NCBI RefSeq assembly: GCF_000282615.1
Contig: NZ_AKIY01000182.1
Span: 1 to 64,000, forward strand
Length of the DNA stretch: 64,000 bases
Reading direction: 5' to 3'
Origin: Bradyrhizobium sp. YR681
Lineage (GTDB): Bacteria; Pseudomonadota; Alphaproteobacteria; Rhizobiales; Xanthobacteraceae
Numbering within the stretch: the first letter of the stretch is position 1; the number at the start of each line of letters is the position of its first letter. The position numbers and the translations under genes were made by a program. Under the pieces are notes generated by a model. The model saw only the letters and a program-made list of their open reading frames with translations, ran no database searches and was not told where the DNA came from. Shown here piece by piece: positions 43,687-52,340 of this stretch.

Positions 43687-44523
43687 TCAGTCGCCCCTGA
43701 AGACCGGCTTGACCTTGTTGGCGAAAGCCCCGAAGGCGCGCTCGAAATCGGCAGTCGTCATGCACAGGGCCTGGGCAATGGCTTCCGCCTCGATCGCCTC
43801 TTCCACCGACATCGCCCATTCCATCGCCAGCATTCGCTTGGTCATGGTGTTACCGAAGGTCGGACCCTCCGCGACCTGCTTGGCCAGCAGCTGCGCCTGG
43901 GGCAGGACCTGCTCCGGCGTGACGATGCGGCTGAAGAAGCCCCAGCGCTCGCCCTCCTCCGCGGTCATGAATCGGCCGGTATAGAGCAGCTCGGAGGCGC
44001 GCGACTGGCCGATGATCCGCGGCAGGATCGCGCAGGCGCCCATGTCGCAGCCGCCAAGTCCGACCTTGTTGAACAGGAACGCGACCTTTGCGCCACTCGC
44101 CGCGAGCCGCATATCGGAAGCCATCGCGATGATCGCGCCTGCGCCGGCGCAGATGCCCTCGACCGCAGCCACGATCGGCTGCGGGCAGGCCCGCATCGCC
44201 TTCACGAGATCGCCGGTCATCCGCGTAAAGGCCGTCAACCCCTTGGTGCCCATCTTCACGAGCGGACCGATGATCTCGAACACGTCGCCGCCGGACGAGA
44301 AATTGCCACCGGCGCCGGTGACGACGACGGCCTTGACCGCGTCGTCAAATGCGCAGGCGCGGAAGAAATCCGTCAGTTCCCGATAGCTCTCGAAGGTCAG
44401 TGGATTCTTTCGTTCAGGACGATTGAGCGTCACGGTGGCGACGCCGTCGACCACCGCCAGCAGGAAATGCTGCGGCGAGTAATCTGCGAGCGGCACGGTG
44501 ACGGGATTGGCTGGTCTGCTCAT
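43687..44523 (-). CDS. Crotonase-family protein lacking both canonical catalytic glutamates
   Basis: A 278-residue crotonase-fold protein with [15 protein letters not shown], the oxyanion region [13 protein letters not shown], and [18 protein letters not shown]. Where hydratases have Glu (GGGxEL and LPEVKLG), this protein has Ile and Asn ([13 protein letters not shown]). An Asp in GGCDMGA aligns with the Asp used by dienoyl-CoA isomerases. It is therefore unlikely to be a simple enoyl-CoA hydratase; a ring hydrolase, isomerase or C-C bond enzyme acting on the CoA ester is possible. The ATG at 44523 has AAGGAG upstream. It is 43 bases downstream of the SDR gene in the same operon. Confidence 0.85.
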   Translation of the reverse strand: MSRPANPVTVPLADYSPQHFLLAVVDGVATVTLNRPERKNPLTFESYRELTDFFRACAFDDAVKAVVVTGAGGNFSSGGDVFEIIGPLVKMGTKGLTAFTRMTGDLVKAMRACPQPIVAAVEGICAGAGAIIAMASDMRLAASGAKVAFLFNKVGLGGCDMGACAILPRIIGQSRASELLYTGRFMTAEEGERWGFFSRIVTPEQVLPQAQLLAKQVAEGPTFGNTMTKRMLAMEWAMSVEEAIEAEAIAQALCMTTADFERAFGAFANKVKPVFRGD

Positions 44524-44566
44524 GCGATCTCCTTGGCTTCGTTGTTCCGCGTCTTCGCCACGCGCG

Positions 44567-45328
44567 CTAGATCTCGCCACCGGCAACCGCGATCGCCTGC
44601 CCGGTGATTGCACTGGCGCCGTCGCCGCACAACCAAAGCACGGCATCGGCGACTTCCTGAGGTGAGATCAGCCGTCCCTGCGGATTGTGCTTCGCTAGCT
44701 CGGCAATCGCCTGCTCGCGGGTCCGGCCGGTCTTCTTCATGATGTTCTCGATGCTGCCGGCGACGAGATCGGTATCGGTGAACCCGGGACAGACCGCATT
44801 CACGGTCACGTTGCTGCCGGCCATCTCAAGAGCCAGCGAACGCACGAGACCGACCACAGCGTGCTTTGCGGCTGAGTACGCGCTGACATAGGCGTACCCC
44901 TTCAGCCCCGCGGTCGAGGCGACTGCGACGATGCGGCCGTAGGGACGATCCTTCATCCCCGGAAGCACGCAACCGATCGCATGGACCACCCCCATGAAAT
45001 TGACATCCATCATGCGCGCAAAAAGGGCACTGTCGGATTTCGCAAACGGCGCGGATTCCGCGCTGCCTGCGTTGGCGATCAGGATATCGATCGGCTTTCG
45101 AGCACTCGCTTCAGCGATAGCGGCCTTCAACAAAGTCTCGTTCGAGACATCGGCGACGGCCGCAAAATGCGCCGCGCCCGCGCCAACCGCCTCTTCGAGA
45201 GCGGCGGCGTTCCGGCCGAGCACCGTTACGGTCGCACCGGCGCGGACGAGAGATGCCGCAATCGCGCGGCCGATACCGCGGCCGCCACCGGTCACCAGCG
45301 CGTGCGGCGAATGCGACAATCCGGACAT
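44567..45328 (-). CDS. Short-chain dehydrogenase/reductase of the anthranilate cluster
   Basis: A 253-residue classical [34 protein letters not shown], catalytic Ser in VASTAG and YSAAKHAV, and [14 protein letters not shown]-like end. It is related to FabG/3-hydroxyacyl-CoA dehydrogenases. R after the second strand ([10 protein letters not shown]) suggests NADP preference. An operator-like site is 43 bases upstream. It probably performs an oxidation or reduction of a cyclic or opened CoA intermediate. Confidence 0.85.
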   Translation of the reverse strand: MSGLSHSPHALVTGGGRGIGRAIAASLVRAGATVTVLGRNAAALEEAVGAGAAHFAAVADVSNETLLKAAIAEASARKPIDILIANAGSAESAPFAKSDSALFARMMDVNFMGVVHAIGCVLPGMKDRPYGRIVAVASTAGLKGYAYVSAYSAAKHAVVGLVRSLALEMAGSNVTVNAVCPGFTDTDLVAGSIENIMKKTGRTREQAIAELAKHNPQGRLISPQEVADAVLWLCGDGASAITGQAIAVAGGEI

Positions 45329-45370
45329 GCGCTAGCTCCCTGGGATCTGCTGATCGTTCCTTGGATATAT

Positions 45371-45382
45371 TTTAACCTTCAA
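45371..45382. promoter_or_regulatory. MarR-type operator candidate before the SDR-crotonase operon
   Basis: TTTAACCTTCAA, within ATATATTTTAACCTTCAAG, has the TTTA-N4-TCAA form of the motif. It lies 43 bases upstream of the leftward SDR start. Confidence 0.55.
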
Positions 45383-45450
45383 GTTTTTGCAACGAAAGCG
45401 CAGATCGACGCCGCGCGCATTGCGGCTCGAGGGACCGGCCCGAAAATTGC

Positions 45451-45462
45451 TTTAAGTATAAA
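45451..45462. promoter_or_regulatory. MarR-type operator candidate before the hydrolase-dehydrogenase operon
   Basis: TTTAAGTATAAA, inside ATTGCTTTAAGTATAAAAT, is the strict form of the motif and almost repeats the site before the ligase gene. It lies 63 bases ahead of the rightward operon start. Confidence 0.65.
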
Positions 45463-45524
45463 ATTATCTCTTCCCATCCCTCACAGGCCTGTTAGCATCG
45501 ACCGGCCAAGCCAAAGGATGTCGC

Positions 45525-47642
45525 GTGTCGCAGCCTTCGCCAATGATAACAAAGGACGGACGCTTCGCCTATGAAGCCGCGGGGGACCCGGACGCGCCAC
45601 CTCTGATTTTCCTGCATGGCATCGGCGGCGCGGCGCGGGCCTGGCGACAGCAGCTTGCCACATTCGGCAATCGCTTCCGCGCGATCGCATGGGACATGCC
45701 GGGCTATGGCGGGTCGGCGCCGCTCCCCATCGTCAGCATTGCCGCTCTGGCGGGGGCGCTCCAGCAATTCATCGAGCAGCTTGGCGCCAGCAGGCCCATT
45801 CTCGTCGGCCATTCGATCGGCGGCATGATCGTCCAGAAATGGCTGGTGCAATCGCCGAAACTTGCGCGCGCTGTGGTGCTGGCACAGACCAGCCCGGCCT
45901 TCGGCAAGGCTGATGGTGACTGGCAAAAGTCGTTCATCGCCGCGCGGCTTGGGCCGCTTGACCGGGGCGAGACGATGACGTCGCTGGCGCCTTCGCTGGT
46001 CAAGGAACTTGTCGGTGACGATCCTGATCCCCAGGGAATGGAGCTTGCTCGCGCATGCATGGGAAGTGTCCCCGAGGCCAGCTATCGCGCCATGATGCTC
46101 GCCCTTATCGGGTTCGATCAGCGCAGCACGCTCAAGGACATTTCCGTGCCCACGCTGCTGCTGTCTGGCTCCAAGGACAACAACGCACCGGCGCCGATGA
46201 TGGCAAAGACGGCGACCTACATTCCGTCGGCGGAATATGTCGAACTGGCCGGCGTCGGCCATCTCGCCAATCTTGAACGCCCTGATGCCTTTGACGAAGC
46301 CCTCGGCCGGTTCCTGAATTCAGTCGCGACCAAAACGGAAGGCGAGCGCGCCATGACCATGCAAGTCAGCAAGAACATCGGCGCAACCGACCAGGTCGCG
46401 TTGGATGTGCCGATCTTCGATCCCGTCGCATTTCGCCTGAGCGATGAACAGGCCGGCATCATCGCCCGGGCACGAGAGATTGGCCAGAGCGTGTTCGCCG
46501 GTCGCGCTGCGACCTACGATCGCGAAGCGATCTTCCCCACCGAGAATTACCGCGACCTGCATCGCGTCGGCTTGCTCGGCATCGCCATTCCCAGGAAACA
46601 CGGTGGGTTTGGCGCAAACTACCAGACTTATGCCTTGGCAGCCGCCGAGATCGGCCGCTATTGCGGCGCGACGGCGCTCACCTGGAACATGCATGTCTGC
46701 TCGACCCTGTGGTCGGGCCCCCTCGCCGACGATCTCGACATGGACGCGGAGACCCGCGCCGAGCACGAGCGGCGTCGCGCCGTCCACTACAAGCGCATCG
46801 TCGAGGACGGCGCGATCTATTCGCAGCCCTTCTCCGAGGGAGGTGCTGCGGCTGCGGGCGGCGTCGCCTTCGGGACGGAAGCAAAGCCCGTGGCGGGTGG
46901 CTGGGTCGTCAACGGCAAGAAGATTTTTGCATCGCTCTCCGGTCACGCCGACTATTACGGCGTGCTTTGCACCGAGATCGAGGCAGGTGAGAAGGCCTCG
47001 CGCCGCAACACCCTTTACCTCGCCATCTCCGCAAAGTCGGAAGGTGTTTCCGTCGTCGGCGACTGGGATCCACTCGGCATGCGCGGCACGGTCTCGCGGA
47101 CGCTATTGTTCAAGGACGTGTTCGTGCCGGACGATTCTGCGCTGATGCCGCGCGGCGTCTATTTTCAGGCCGCGATGCGCTGGCCGCACATGTTTCTGAC
47201 GCTGTCGCCGACTTATATGGGCCTCGCGCAAGCGGCCTATGATTTCACCGTGCGTTACTTGCGCGGCGAGGTGCCGGGCATGCCGCCGGTCAAGCGCCGG
47301 ATGTACCCGACCAAGCAGATCGCGGTTGCGCAGATGCAGATCAAGCTCGAGCAGATCAAGGCGATCTGGTTCCAGGCTGTTACCGAAGCGCGCGCGAATC
47401 CGAGCAAGGAGCAGGTGCTCCGCGCCTATGCCGCGCAATATTCAGTGATGGAGGGCGCCAATGAGCTGGCCACGCTCGCGATCCGCACCTGCGGCGGCCA
47501 GGCCATGCTTCGATCGCTGCCGCTGGAGCGCATCTATCGCGACAGCCGCTGCGGCTCGCTGATGCTGCCCTGGACGGCCGAGCTCTGCCTCGACCGGATC
47601 GGGCGTGAGGCGCTGTACGAGGCTGGCGAAACGGACGATTGA
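45525..47642 (+). CDS. Alpha/beta hydrolase fused in frame to acyl-CoA dehydrogenase
   Basis: One continuous 705-codon frame with two enzymes. Residues 1-265 are an alpha/beta hydrolase with FLHGIGGAARAW, nucleophile Ser97 in VGHSIGG, Asp218 in SGSKDN and His246 in GVGHLANL. Residues 277-705 are an acyl-CoA dehydrogenase (IPRKHGGFGANYQTYALAA, DPLGMRGTVSRT, EGANELATLAIRTCGG). The junction reads NSVATKTEGERAMTMQ, with no stop. GGAAGG lies about ten bases ahead of the internal ATG at 46353, so a separate dehydrogenase may also be made. The GTG start at 45525 has AAAGGA upstream. In relatives I expect two adjacent genes. The hydrolase may open the ring or cleave a CoA thioester, and the dehydrogenase would follow in a beta-oxidation-like sequence. 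Confidence 0.85.
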   Translation: MSQPSPMITKDGRFAYEAAGDPDAPPLIFLHGIGGAARAWRQQLATFGNRFRAIAWDMPGYGGSAPLPIVSIAALAGALQQFIEQLGASRPILVGHSIGGMIVQKWLVQSPKLARAVVLAQTSPAFGKADGDWQKSFIAARLGPLDRGETMTSLAPSLVKELVGDDPDPQGMELARACMGSVPEASYRAMMLALIGFDQRSTLKDISVPTLLLSGSKDNNAPAPMMAKTATYIPSAEYVELAGVGHLANLERPDAFDEALGRFLNSVATKTEGERAMTMQVSKNIGATDQVALDVPIFDPVAFRLSDEQAGIIARAREIGQSVFAGRAATYDREAIFPTENYRDLHRVGLLGIAIPRKHGGFGANYQTYALAAAEIGRYCGATALTWNMHVCSTLWSGPLADDLDMDAETRAEHERRRAVHYKRIVEDGAIYSQPFSEGGAAAAGGVAFGTEAKPVAGGWVVNGKKIFASLSGHADYYGVLCTEIEAGEKASRRNTLYLAISAKSEGVSVVGDWDPLGMRGTVSRTLLFKDVFVPDDSALMPRGVYFQAAMRWPHMFLTLSPTYMGLAQAAYDFTVRYLRGEVPGMPPVKRRMYPTKQIAVAQMQIKLEQIKAIWFQAVTEARANPSKEQVLRAYAAQYSVMEGANELATLAIRTCGGQAMLRSLPLERIYRDSRCGSLMLPWTAELCLDRIGREALYEAGETDD

Positions 47643-49180
47643 CGGTGGACCTCTGTAGTCTGATCGATCGCAACGCGGCGTTTTCGCCAGACAAGACAGC
47701 CATTGCCTTCGAAGGGCAGCGGCTGAATTATGCAACGCTCGCCACACGCATCGAGCGGACCGCCACCGCTTTAAAACGGGAACTGGGCGTCGGTCGCGGC
47801 GACCGCGTCGCGATCCTGAGCCTGAACCGGCCGGATTACCTGGTTCTGCTCTACGCGTGCGCGCGGCTTGGCGCGATGCTGGTGCCGCTGAACTGGCGGC
47901 TAGCCGTCGCCGAGCAACTCTTCATTCTCACCGATGCCGGCGCCAAGGTCCTGGTGCTCGAGCAGGCATTCGAGGGAGTTCTCCCCGAGCTTGCGCAGAC
48001 TGCGCCGGGAACAGCCGTCGTCGGCCTCGATTTCTCGCCGACGCGAGGTACGACATTTGGAGACCTGCTGGCTCGTGCCGAGGGGGATGGCCGCAATCCA
48101 CACACCGATCTCTCCTGCCCGCTCCTCATTGTCTATACGTCAGGCACGACCGGACGGCCGAAAGGCGCAGTTCTGCGGCAGGAGGCGCTGTTCTGGAACG
48201 GCGTCATGAGCCAGCACATGCACAACATGACGTCGGACGATCATGTGCTGACGGTGCTGCCGTTCTTCCACGTCGGCGGCCTCAACATCCAGACCACGCC
48301 GGCCCTCCAGCTTGGCGCAACCGTCACGATCCATGCCCGCTTCACGCCGGATACCGCGCTCGCCGCGATCGAGCACGAACGACCGACCCTGACGGTCATG
48401 GTGCCGGCGATCATCCAGGCGGTGAGCGAGCATCCCGACTGGGCCACGGCCGATCTTTCATCACTGAAGGCCGTCGCCACCGGCTCGACCATCGTGCCGC
48501 CACACCTGATCGATCGTTTCGTTGCGCGCGGCGTTCCCGTGCTCCAGGTCTACGGCTCGACGGAGACCTGTCCCATCGGCATCTACACGCGCCTTGGCGG
48601 CGATCTTTCGCGCGCAGGATCGACCGGACTTGCCGGCCTGTGCTGCGAAGCGAAGGTGATCGATCAGGCCGGTAACGAAGCGCCCGCGGGCACGCCAGGC
48701 GAGATAGTGGTGCGCGGGCCCAACGTGTTCTTCGAGTATTGGGGTAATGCGGACGCAACGCGGGATGCGTTGCATGACGGCTGGTATCGTACCGGCGATA
48801 TCGGACTGTGCGATACCGACGGCTATTTCTGGGTCCGCGACCGCAAGAAAAACATGATCATTTCCGGGGGAGAGAACGTCTATCCGGCGGAAGTCGAGCG
48901 CGTCCTGCTCGAACACCCCGATGTCAGCGAGTGCGCCGTGATCGGCAGGCCCGACCCGCGCTGGGATGAAGTGCCGGTTGCCTATGTCCTGCCGCGCCGC
49001 GGATGCCGGCCCGAACCGGATGAATTGAAAGCTCATCTGCAGGGACAACTCGCGCGCTACAAGATTCCGCGAGACATCGTCTTCGTCACCGACCTGCCGC
49101 GCACGGCGCTGGGCAAGGTCCAGCATTTCCTGCTGAAGCAGCTTGATGCGCAGTCGCGTGCGCAAGGAGAAACATCTTGA
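47639..49180 (+). CDS. AMP-dependent acyl/aryl-CoA ligase
   Basis: A 513-residue ANL-family ligase: P-loop VYTSGTTGRPKGAVL (about 160-175), YGSTETCPIG, GWYRTGDIGLCDTDGYF, and C-terminal RKKNMIISGGENVYPAEVE with the catalytic Lys in PRTALGKVQ. It starts at a TTG overlapping the previous stop (TTGA); a GTG six bases later is possible. It differs from the anthranilate ligase and is closer to medium/long-chain or dicarboxylate ligases. It probably re-activates an open-chain product of the pathway. Confidence 0.87.
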   Translation: MTVDLCSLIDRNAAFSPDKTAIAFEGQRLNYATLATRIERTATALKRELGVGRGDRVAILSLNRPDYLVLLYACARLGAMLVPLNWRLAVAEQLFILTDAGAKVLVLEQAFEGVLPELAQTAPGTAVVGLDFSPTRGTTFGDLLARAEGDGRNPHTDLSCPLLIVYTSGTTGRPKGAVLRQEALFWNGVMSQHMHNMTSDDHVLTVLPFFHVGGLNIQTTPALQLGATVTIHARFTPDTALAAIEHERPTLTVMVPAIIQAVSEHPDWATADLSSLKAVATGSTIVPPHLIDRFVARGVPVLQVYGSTETCPIGIYTRLGGDLSRAGSTGLAGLCCEAKVIDQAGNEAPAGTPGEIVVRGPNVFFEYWGNADATRDALHDGWYRTGDIGLCDTDGYFWVRDRKKNMIISGGENVYPAEVERVLLEHPDVSECAVIGRPDPRWDEVPVAYVLPRRGCRPEPDELKAHLQGQLARYKIPRDIVFVTDLPRTALGKVQHFLLKQLDAQSRAQGETS

Positions 49181-50265
49181 AGATTGCGGTCCTGGGTGGG
49201 GGAAACGGCTCTTTCGCGGCCGCGGGCGATTTTGCGCTGTCGGGACATGAGGTCCGGCTCTGGCGCCGTGACACCGATCAGGTCGCAGCACATCGTGCCG
49301 CCGGCTCGCGCATCCAGTTGAAGGATCACAACGGCCGGCACGACGTCAAGCTTGAGTTGGTCACGACCGACATTGCCGAAGCCGTGAGCGGGACCGAGCT
49401 CATCCTGTGCCCTGCCCCCGCCTTCGCGCAGCCGGATATCGCGCGTCTGCTTGCGCCGCATTTGCGGGACGGCCAGGTCGTATTTCTGCCGCCGGCGACA
49501 TTCGGCTCGATGATCTTCGCCCTGGCCGCGCGAGATATCGGCAACCGCGCCAAGGCAAGCTTTGCCGAGACCGGCACGCTGCCCTGGCTGACCCGCAAAC
49601 ACGGACCGTTCGAGGTTGCGATCACCATCCGCGCCAAGCGGCTGCCGGTTGGCGTGTTCCCACTCGATCAGGCGCCGCATGCGCTTGAAGTCATCGGGCG
49701 CGCCTTCCCGGATGCAATTGAGCCTTGCGGAGACGCTCTGTCAGGGGCGCTGATGAATGCCGGCCCCATAATTCACCCACCGCTGATCGTGATGAACGCG
49801 GGGCCAATCGAGAATTTCGAGCGATGGGACATCCACAAGGAAGGGACGCAAGCCGCGATCCGCCGGGTCACCGACACGCTCGACGCAGAGCGGATCGCGG
49901 TGCGCGAGGCGCTCGGCTATGGCGCACCGCATTTTCCGCTCGCCCATCACTATGCGAAGGACGGTGAGATCTGGATGTATGGCCGCGGCTCGCATGACCG
50001 CCTGACCGATTCCGGCGACTGGCGAGAACGCATCGTGCTGACCGAGCACCGCTACATGCGCGAGGATTTGCGACTTGGGTTGTCGCTGCTGGTGTCTGTT
50101 GCCGGCCTGGTGGGCGTGGCCACACCACTGGCCACTGCCTTCCTAACCATCGGCGGCGCAATCTGCGGCGAAGATTTTTCGCGAGGAGGTCGGACCCTTG
50201 CTGCACTTGGGCTCGCCGATCTCGGCAAAGCCGAGTTGCTGATGCTTCTTCGCCAGGGATTTTGA
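49177..50265 (+). CDS. NAD/NADP octopine/nopaline dehydrogenase family protein
   Basis: A 362-residue protein with an N-terminal Rossmann motif (MKIAVLGGGNGSFAAAGDFA) and a C-terminal octopine-dehydrogenase-like helical domain (NAGPIIHPPLIVMNAGPIENF, FPLAHHYAKDGEIWMYGRGSHD). Family members join or split an amino acid and a 2-oxo acid by reductive amination. The start is a TTG overlapping the previous stop. In a pathway that must remove an amino group this could be an imine/amine redox step, but that is inference. It sits in the middle of the rightward operon. Confidence 0.83.
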   Translation: MKIAVLGGGNGSFAAAGDFALSGHEVRLWRRDTDQVAAHRAAGSRIQLKDHNGRHDVKLELVTTDIAEAVSGTELILCPAPAFAQPDIARLLAPHLRDGQVVFLPPATFGSMIFALAARDIGNRAKASFAETGTLPWLTRKHGPFEVAITIRAKRLPVGVFPLDQAPHALEVIGRAFPDAIEPCGDALSGALMNAGPIIHPPLIVMNAGPIENFERWDIHKEGTQAAIRRVTDTLDAERIAVREALGYGAPHFPLAHHYAKDGEIWMYGRGSHDRLTDSGDWRERIVLTEHRYMREDLRLGLSLLVSVAGLVGVATPLATAFLTIGGAICGEDFSRGGRTLAALGLADLGKAELLMLLRQGF

Positions 50266-50268
50266 CCG

Positions 50269-51261
50269 ATGACCAGCCGCGCCAACATTGCCTGTCTTGG
50301 GGCCGGCCGCATGGGACGCGGCATCGCCGTCGCGTTCGCCTACGCGGGGCATACTGCCACGATGATCGACATCAAGGCCCGTTCAGTGGACGACTTCATC
50401 AAGCTGGAGGCAGACGCGCTCGGCGAGGTCAGGAAGACTTTTGCCAGTCTGTCAAAGCTGGGGCTCCTGACCGAGGCAGATGTCGATCCGCTCATCGCTC
50501 GGGTCTCGGTGGTGCCAGCCAGCCAGAGCGCGGCGGCGCTGTCCGAAGCCGGAATGGTGTTCGAGGGCGTTCCTGAAGTCGTCGAGCTCAAGCGAGAAGT
50601 GCTGAGCGCGGCTTCAAAGCAGGTCGGCCCGGACACGATCATTGCATCGACGACGTCGACGATCCTCGTCGATGATTTGTCCGGCGCGATCGAAAACCCT
50701 CGCCGCTTCCTCAACGTGCATTGGCTCAACCCGGCCTATCTGATCCCGCTGGTCGAGGTTTCGCCCGGAAAAGCCACCGACCCTGCCATCGTCGACGAGG
50801 TCAAAGTGCTCCTCGAAGGCATCGGCAAGGTACCAGTGGTCTGCGCGGCAACGCCGGGCTTCATCGTTCCGCGTATCCAGGCGCTGGCGATGAACGAAGC
50901 CGCGCGTATGGTCGAGGAAGGCGTCGCCAGCGCGGAGGAGATCGACAAGGCGATCCGTTACGGTTTCGGCTTCCGCTATGCCGTTCTCGGGCTGCTCGAA
51001 TTCATCGACTGGGGCGGCGGCGATATTCTCTACTATGCCAGCCGCTATCTCGAAGGCGCACTCGGCAGCGACCGCTATCGCGCACCCGACGTCATCTCAC
51101 GCAACATGCATGAGGGCCGGATCGGCCTGCGTACGGGCGCCGGCTTCCTCGACTATTCAGGCATGGACGTCGATGCCTATCGGGTGAAACGGCTTCAGGC
51201 GATGGTCGACCTGCTCCGGCATTTCGAGCTGGCGCGCCCGCCCGTGCTCGATCGCAGCTAA
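50269..51261 (+). CDS. 3-Hydroxyacyl-CoA dehydrogenase
   Basis: A 330-residue NAD-dependent enzyme: IACLGAGRMGRGIAVAFAYAG, SSTST-like STTSTILVDDL, HWLNPAYLIPLVEV with the catalytic His, and a C-terminal domain with GFIVPRIQALAMNEAARMVEEG. It resembles FadB-type and 3-hydroxybutyryl-CoA dehydrogenases. It is three bases after the previous gene and ends in a four-base overlap with a convergent gene. It would supply the second oxidation of the beta-oxidation-like phase. Confidence 0.9.
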   Translation: MTSRANIACLGAGRMGRGIAVAFAYAGHTATMIDIKARSVDDFIKLEADALGEVRKTFASLSKLGLLTEADVDPLIARVSVVPASQSAAALSEAGMVFEGVPEVVELKREVLSAASKQVGPDTIIASTTSTILVDDLSGAIENPRRFLNVHWLNPAYLIPLVEVSPGKATDPAIVDEVKVLLEGIGKVPVVCAATPGFIVPRIQALAMNEAARMVEEGVASAEEIDKAIRYGFGFRYAVLGLLEFIDWGGGDILYYASRYLEGALGSDRYRAPDVISRNMHEGRIGLRTGAGFLDYSGMDVDAYRVKRLQAMVDLLRHFELARPPVLDRS

Positions 51262-52304
51262 CCGAAGACGTCCTGGAGCACGCCCTCCCGCACCACCGGC
51301 ACGCCGTCGAGCTCGATCGTCGTTCCCATCATCGGAAGATCGAAATGGCCTGCTGTGTAGCGGCCGGCGAATTCGTTTGCCCCGGTCGAGAACAGGAAAT
51401 TGCCGGACACGGCGCGAATCTCCGTACCGTTGGTGTCGCGCTGGTCATACATCGAGAGCGCTTCATAGCGCGCGCCCGGGTTCATGCCGAAGCCGACATG
51501 CGAGACCGCATAAGCTTCCCGATCTCCCCAGGCCGCAAGATAAGCGCGCATCATCGCGGCATCCGTACCCTCGCCTTCCAGCTCGACGACATAATCGTCT
51601 TTCAGCGTCATCTTCACTGGCGACGTCAGGTAGCGCTTGAATGTCAGATTGATGTCGCCGGGCGCCATCACCAGCGTGCCGTTGATCGTTCCACTCTTGG
51701 GAAAGCTGACGACAATGCCGCCCGGCCAGTGCGCCAGCGTGCCGGGCTTGTCGGTCCAGCCCCAGACTCCGACGGTCGAAGCACCGACCATGTCAACGTC
51801 GAGCGCTGTGCCGGCCTTGGATGTGACCCGCATCCGCTTGCTCCCCCGCAGCATCTTGGCAGCCGCGCGAACTCGCTTTTCGAGCGCGGTATCCGGCACC
51901 ATGCGTTCCAGCGCCTCGGGGTGTTCGTTGGAGATCACTAGGATCCGTGCGCCGGCCTTCAGGATCTCGGGCGTCTCCGCCGCATGCATCAGGCCCTCGA
52001 TGGTGCAATCCACCACAAAGCCCGCCTGCTGAAGCGCAGTGATCACTGGACCAAGCTTCTGGATCGCCTCACTTGCTCCGGTCGAGCGAACCGGGACGAT
52101 ATTCCTGTTGCGCGGAGTCGGCATGACCACGTGAAACGGCCGGGCTCCCATCCGCAGCAGCGCGAGTTCCGCCAGATGCACGTTCAGCGCGCGTGACTGA
52201 GTTTCCGACAGGATCGCTGCGGTATCGCCGGCCTTGACGGCGCAACGCTCGAATATCTCGCAAAATGCGTCGATCCATTTTGCCTCGATGCGATCAGCCA
52301 GCAT
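51258..52304 (-). CDS. 2,5-Dihydroxypyridine 5,6-dioxygenase-like (M29 fold) protein
   Basis: A protein of about 348 residues of the M29 aminopeptidase/NicX fold. NicX of Pseudomonas putida is an Fe(II) dioxygenase that opens 2,5-dihydroxypyridine. The pattern AGHFDLPMMGTTIELDG near the end gives His and Asp candidates for the metal site, and VSHVGFGMNPGARYEAL adds another His. Related genes are often annotated as leucyl aminopeptidase. The ATG at 52304 has GGGAG upstream. Context with an ABC importer, dehydratase and oxygenases favours a ring-cleavage role over peptidase, but the ligands should be checked by alignment. Confidence 0.75.
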   Translation of the reverse strand: MLADRIEAKWIDAFCEIFERCAVKAGDTAAILSETQSRALNVHLAELALLRMGARPFHVVMPTPRNRNIVPVRSTGASEAIQKLGPVITALQQAGFVVDCTIEGLMHAAETPEILKAGARILVISNEHPEALERMVPDTALEKRVRAAAKMLRGSKRMRVTSKAGTALDVDMVGASTVGVWGWTDKPGTLAHWPGGIVVSFPKSGTINGTLVMAPGDINLTFKRYLTSPVKMTLKDDYVVELEGEGTDAAMMRAYLAAWGDREAYAVSHVGFGMNPGARYEALSMYDQRDTNGTEIRAVSGNFLFSTGANEFAGRYTAGHFDLPMMGTTIELDGVPVVREGVLQDVFG

Positions 52305-52340
52305 GGTCCACTCCCGGTCTTCTGGTTTCTTGTTAGTCAA

